Below, piece by piece: positions 61,001-64,000 of a stretch of DNA of 64,000 nucleotides. Under the pieces are notes generated by a model, which was not told where the DNA came from, made no database searches, and saw only the letters and a list, made by a program, of their open reading frames with translations. Origin of the DNA: Bacteroidales bacterium UBA4772 (GTDB lineage: Bacteria > Bacteroidota > Bacteroidia > Bacteroidales > VadinHA17); NCBI GenBank assembly GCA_002403305.1, contig DHHM01000004.1:1-64000 (forward strand), read 5' to 3'. Numbering within the stretch: position 1 is the stretch's first letter; each line of letters opens with the position of its first letter. Made by a program: the position numbers and the translations under genes.

Positions 61001-61441
61001 CTACTGCCCAGTCTGTGAATCACCTTCCGTCCGGCTTTCACTGCTGGCATTTGCCGTAAACTGTGCCGCATACTGCTGTGCAACAAAGACATCCGCTGCC
61101 GTCATATCGAGCGTGGCCAGCTCTTCGGGCTTCATCCATCGATAATCGTCATGCTCTCTCAACTCCGGCCCTGATGCCAGCGTCTCGCACAGGAAAGGGA
61201 TCAGCCGTATCACCCTGTCACCGTAATCGTGCTCCACAGGCTCCAGCGTGCCGGTAATGATAATACAGATACCCAGCTCCTCGTCTATCTCCCTGACGAT
61301 GCAATCCTCATGATCCTCCCCCTCGCGGGTCTTTCCCCCCGGAAACTCCCACTTGCCGGCATTGCTCATGCCCTGTCCGCGCCGCATTGCAAGCACCAGT
61401 CCTTCATCATTGCGGATCAGGGCGCATGTCACGTCAATCAT
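61001..61441 (-). CDS. Nudix hydrolase, MutT-like
   Basis: A 146-residue Nudix protein. The complete Nudix box GGKTREGEDHEDCIVREIDEELGI (G-x5-E-x7-REUxEE-x-GU) lies at about residues 34-58, after MRRGQGMSNAGKWEFPGG, a layout typical of MutT and CTP pyrophosphohydrolases that clean oxidised nucleotides. The sequence RLIPFLCETLASGPELREHDDYRWMKPEELATLDM also fits MutT. A 15-residue polar tail follows. Its start overlaps the stop of the HsdR_N-type gene by four bases (ATGA), so the two are translationally coupled. Confidence 0.9.
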   Translation of the reverse strand: MIDVTCALIRNDEGLVLAMRRGQGMSNAGKWEFPGGKTREGEDHEDCIVREIDEELGICIIITGTLEPVEHDYGDRVIRLIPFLCETLASGPELREHDDYRWMKPEELATLDMTAADVFVAQQYAAQFTANASSESRTEGDSQTGQ

Positions 61442-61902
61442 GGCTCTGTCCGTATAATAGTTTCATAATCAGGAATATGATCGAGCAGATCAAAACTGTG
61501 TGCCGCGGTGTCTATCTTCCCGGCATAGTGAGTAATTCCGTTGGTGACAACCAGGTATCTGACCCCGTAGCTGAAGTTGTAGTTTATGACCTGGTCAAAT
61601 ACCTCCTGGGTTATCTTAACCTCAGGAGCCTTGCATTCAACAATCATCACAGGTTCGCCGGAGCGGTCATGAATCAGGATATCTGCCCGGCGGAGCATCG
61701 AGTGAAGCCTGAAGCCAACCTCAATGCCAATAAGTCCGGGAGGGTAGTCGAGGTGCTGTACCAGGTAATTTACAAAATGCTGTCTCACCCACTCCTCAGG
61801 TGTGAGGGCCACGTACTTCTTACGCAGGGGATCATAGATGGCCTTTTCTCCAGGACCCTCTTTTATGCGCAATGAACATGGAGGCAGTTTCAGCGGTTTC
61901 AA
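61438..61902 (-). CDS. Stand-alone HsdR_N_2-type (PD-(D/E)xK-like) protein
   Basis: A 154-residue protein matching the N-terminal nuclease-like domain of type I restriction R subunits (HSDR_N_2). The fold motif is visible as RADILIHDRSGEPVMIVECKAP: Asp, then Glu-x-Lys, preceded by Glu in GIEVGFRL. No helicase or specificity subunit is nearby, so this is not a restriction system. Such short proteins are widespread in Bacteroidota next to holA and AMP nucleosidase genes, and their role is not known. A short segment LRKKYVALTPEEWVRQHFVNYLV precedes the nuclease core and is characteristic. Confidence 0.87.
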   Translation of the reverse strand: MKPLKLPPCSLRIKEGPGEKAIYDPLRKKYVALTPEEWVRQHFVNYLVQHLDYPPGLIGIEVGFRLHSMLRRADILIHDRSGEPVMIVECKAPEVKITQEVFDQVINYNFSYGVRYLVVTNGITHYAGKIDTAAHSFDLLDHIPDYETIIRTEP

Positions 61903-61911
61903 CTTAATTTG

Positions 61912-61919
61912 TATTTTTG
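61912..61919 (+). promoter_or_regulatory. Candidate -7 promoter element for AMP nucleosidase
   Basis: TATTTTTG matches TAnnTTTG exactly. Transcription would begin near 61926, only five bases before the ATG at 61931 but 38 before the ATG at 61964, which favours the latter as the true start. Confidence 0.45.
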
Positions 61920-61935
61920 GTAACCCTTAGATGGG

Positions 61936-61943
61936 CAAATATA
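61936..61943 (-). promoter_or_regulatory. Candidate -7 promoter element for the HsdR_N-Nudix pair
   Basis: The minus strand reads TATATTTG, an exact TAnnTTTG match 34 bases upstream of the start at 61902. The surrounding CAAATATAAACAA also occurs at the NamZ promoter (17966). Confidence 0.4.
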
Positions 61944-61963
61944 AACAAACAGCACCGGAGATC

Positions 61964-62734
61964 ATGAGAACGAAAGAAGATATAGTCAGCAACTGGCTGC
62001 CCCGGTACACGGGAAAGGACCTTGCCTCCTTCGGAGAATTCATACTCCTCACCAACTTCACTCTCTATGTTGAGTTGTTTGCAAAGTGGAACAAGGTGAA
62101 AGTTGAGGGTAAGGACAAAAACTGGCCCAGTGCCACTGCCGGCGGCATCACCATCATCAACTTCGGTATGGGCAGTCCCAACGCAGCCACGATCATGGAT
62201 CTCCTCAGCGCCATCCAGCCCAAGGCGGTGCTCTTTCTTGGCAAGTGCGGAGGGCTGAAGAAGAAGAACAAGCTTGGCGACCTCATCCTTCCGATAGCTG
62301 CTATCCGCAGCGACGGTACCTCGAACGACTACCTGCCACAGGAGATACCGGCCCTGCCGGCCTTCAAGCTTCAGAGCGCTGTCTCCGCCGCCATTGTGAG
62401 AAACAACCTCGAATACTACACCGGAACGGTTTATACCACCAACAGACGGGTCTGGGAGTATGATGACAGGTTTAAGAAGTACCTTGTTAAGACGCGCGCT
62501 ATGGCCATTGATATGGAGACAGCCACCATCTTTACGGTTGGTTTCGCCAACGAGATACCCACCGGTGCGCTCCTGCTTGTCTCAGACCAGCCTATGATAT
62601 CCACCGGCATCAAGACCGGGGAGAGCGACCAGAAGGTGACGAGCCTCTTCACTGAGAAGCACCTGCGCATTGGCATTGAGGCGCTGACAGAGATCGAGGA
62701 GAACGGCATATCGGTAAAACATCTGCGCTTCTGA
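61964..62734 (+). CDS. amn: AMP nucleosidase, short Bacteroidota form
   Basis: A 256-residue enzyme that splits AMP into adenine and ribose-5-phosphate. Family features: MRTKEDIVSNWLPRYTGKDLASFGEFILLTNFTLYVELFA at the start, NFGMGSPNAATIMDLLSAIQPKAVLFLGKCGGLK (phosphorylase-fold core), SDGTSNDYLP, RVWEYDD, AIDMETATIFTVGFAN (conserved Met-Glu-x-Ala purine contacts) and LLLVSDQPM. The E. coli enzyme has an extra N-terminal domain that this form lacks. ATG 61964 is preferred because relatives begin here and a promoter element lies just before 61931; ATG 61931 would add 11 residues. It overlaps the holA start by one base. Confidence 0.9.
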   Translation: MRTKEDIVSNWLPRYTGKDLASFGEFILLTNFTLYVELFAKWNKVKVEGKDKNWPSATAGGITIINFGMGSPNAATIMDLLSAIQPKAVLFLGKCGGLKKKNKLGDLILPIAAIRSDGTSNDYLPQEIPALPAFKLQSAVSAAIVRNNLEYYTGTVYTTNRRVWEYDDRFKKYLVKTRAMAIDMETATIFTVGFANEIPTGALLLVSDQPMISTGIKTGESDQKVTSLFTEKHLRIGIEALTEIEENGISVKHLRF

Positions 62735-63741
62735 TGGCAGCCGACTACAAAGAGATCATCAGGGACCTCGGAAACAAGATCTACAAGCCGGTCTATTTCC
62801 TTGCCGGGAAGGAGCCCTATTATATTGACCTTATCACCGACTTCATTGAAGAGAACGTGCTTGATGAGTCAGAGAAGGATTTTAACCAGACAGTCCTCTA
62901 TGGCCTTGATGTGTCTGTCACGCAGGTCATTGAGACCTGCCGGCGTTTCCCGATGATGTCAAACCAGCAGGTTGTGATTGTGCGTGAGGCGCAGAAGCTC
63001 AAGAAGATCGATGATCTGCTGGTATATGTTGACAATCCCCTGAACTCGACAATCCTCGTTGTTGCCTACAAGTATGACGGCCTTGACAGGAGACGCTCCC
63101 TGTATAAGTCGCTCTCCAAAAAAGGTTGGTACTTTGAGTCAGAGAAGGTATTCGAGTACCAGATACCCGGATGGATAGACAGGTACCTTACTGACAGGGG
63201 CATTATGGCCGGCTCCGATGCATCGAGGCTCCTGGCAGAGTTTCTCGGCAATGATCTTGGCAAGATAGCCAACGAGCTTGAAAAGCTCATCATCTCCCTC
63301 CCGAAGGATAACCCCCGCATCACCACGGAGCTGATAGAGAAGAGTATAGGCATCAGCAAGGACTATTCCCCCAACGAGCTCTGGAAAGCGATTGTCTACC
63401 GCGATCCGCTGAAGGCGGCTCGTGTGGTGAATTATTATGCCGGCCACTCAAAGAAGGAGATCATTCCGCTCATCTTCCCGGTGCTCTTCAACAGCTTCAC
63501 CAGGGTGCTCATCTTTCATACCCTCAAGGACAGGAGTGACGGCAATGTGGTGGCGATGCTGAAGACATATCCGGGGTATGTTAAGGATTTCCGTGCAGCT
63601 GCAGCCATCTACAATGTCGGGGCTACCATGAACATCATCAGCCTCATCAGGTCATACGATCTCAAGGCCAAGGGATTCGGCGAGGTGGGCAGTGACGCGG
63701 GCCATCTGCTGCGCGAGCTGGTATTCAGGATAATGCACTGA
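62734..63741 (+). CDS. holA: DNA polymerase III delta subunit HolA
   Basis: A 335-residue clamp-loader subunit that opens the sliding clamp. Family signatures: KPVYFLAGKEPYYIDLITDFIEENVL at the start, the clamp-contact region CRRFPMMSNQQVVIVREAQKL, NSTILVVAYKYDGLDRRRSLYKSLSKKG, LLAEFLGNDLGKIANELEKLII (helical domain II), and a C-terminal collar domain (KKEIIPLIFPVLFNSFTRVLIFHTL, GFGEVGSDAGHLLRELVFRI). It overlaps the AMP nucleosidase stop by one base (TGATG), so the two are translationally coupled. The convergent YqgE-like gene ends 35 bases later. Confidence 0.93.
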   Translation: MAADYKEIIRDLGNKIYKPVYFLAGKEPYYIDLITDFIEENVLDESEKDFNQTVLYGLDVSVTQVIETCRRFPMMSNQQVVIVREAQKLKKIDDLLVYVDNPLNSTILVVAYKYDGLDRRRSLYKSLSKKGWYFESEKVFEYQIPGWIDRYLTDRGIMAGSDASRLLAEFLGNDLGKIANELEKLIISLPKDNPRITTELIEKSIGISKDYSPNELWKAIVYRDPLKAARVVNYYAGHSKKEIIPLIFPVLFNSFTRVLIFHTLKDRSDGNVVAMLKTYPGYVKDFRAAAAIYNVGATMNIISLIRSYDLKAKGFGEVGSDAGHLLRELVFRIMH

Positions 63742-63776
63742 TTTCTCCGGTCACTGCAGGAACCGTAACGTGGACA

Positions 63777-64000
63777 TCAGTTCATCTCGGGCGATTCGGG
63801 AAACTCTGCCCAGATACGGTATTTGTTGTTGAGTGAGCGCAGCACATTGCGCCATACGTCGCCGCGGCTTTTCATGATTACCTCCGGCGGCACCCTGGCA
63901 ATGACCCATGAGTTCTCAGTCAGCTCTCTCTTCAGCTGTCCCTTCTCCCATCCCGAATAACCCAGGAAAAAGCGCACCTGGTCATGGGTGACGGTGCCTG
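63777..64000 (-). CDS. YqgE/AlgH-family protein (3' part only)
   Basis: The last 74 codons of a gene that enters from the right edge. The frame reads GTVTHDQVRFFLGYSGWEKG then QLKRELTENSWVIARVPPEV, the hallmark of the UPF0301 (YqgE/AlgH) family, and ends with an Asn-rich NNKYRIWAEFPESPEMN tail normal for this family. YqgE proteins are widely conserved and of unclear function. The gene is convergent with holA. Confidence 0.88.
   Translation of the reverse strand, partial: GTVTHDQVRFFLGYSGWEKGQLKRELTENSWVIARVPPEVIMKSRGDVWRNVLRSLNNKYRIWAEFPESPEMN

Noticed and set aside
61438..61902. Type I restriction-modification system
   Set aside because: Only the HsdR_N-like domain is present; there are no helicase, HsdM or HsdS genes nearby.

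Overview
The window looks like a chromosome segment of a Bacteroidota bacterium, probably Bacteroidales or a close relative. The evidence is two SusC/SusD outer-membrane pairs, BACON and NamZ-type lipoproteins, a short Bacteroidota-type AMP nucleosidase, several intergenic -7 elements of the TAnnTTTG type, and no strong Shine-Dalgarno sequences. No rRNA, tRNA, CRISPR array, prophage or transposase was seen. Both ends are cut: a sugar-nucleotide epimerase at the left and a YqgE-like protein at the right.

Positions 1-3.8 kb hold an envelope sugar-transfer cluster (epimerase start, ArnT-like GT83, DPM1/ArnC-like GT2, duplicated LAB_N membrane protein). Positions 3.85-7.6 kb, minus strand, hold a compact operon: nikR, FecB-like binding protein, FecCD-like permease, ATPase and a TsaA/TrmO-like protein. 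A NikR-type operator touches the nikR start, so this is most likely a nickel or nickel-chelate importer. A PiT phosphate transporter with a candidate Pho box, an exported SagB-like oxidoreductase, and divergent murB and murA (Asp in place of the fosfomycin-target Cys) follow. Then comes a minus-strand pair for peptidoglycan turnover: a GHL10-NamZ fusion lipoprotein and an amidase lipoprotein.

Positions 18-32.7 kb form a glycerol-phosphate locus. A divergent GlpR-type repressor faces a long plus-strand gene string: glpD, a GlpT-like transporter, an exported HAD phosphatase, a glycerophosphodiesterase lipoprotein, a calcineurin-like phosphoesterase lipoprotein, SusC, SusD and a BACON lipoprotein, ending at a strong terminator. 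This reads as a TonB-dependent scavenging system for glycerophosphodiesters or glycerol-phosphate polymers. The SusC gene has one in-frame TAG about 210 codons before its natural end.

Positions 32.8-51.6 kb form an N-acetylhexosamine polysaccharide utilisation locus on the minus strand: SusC, SusD, fasciclin lipoprotein, nagB, heparinase II/III-like protein, two GH20 enzymes, CE6-like esterase, Na+/solute symporter, nagA, GH16-like lipoprotein and a NagX-like acetyltransferase. A divergent LacI-family regulator controls it through two CAAACGTTTG operators that sit on the two promoters.

Positions 51.8-64 kb are mostly housekeeping: FadL-like porin, DoxX plus Gfo/Idh oxidoreductase, a PhoB/PhoR-like two-component pair with a three-copy Pho-box-like repeat, an exported alpha/beta hydrolase, a Nudix hydrolase with an HsdR_N-type protein, AMP nucleosidase and holA.
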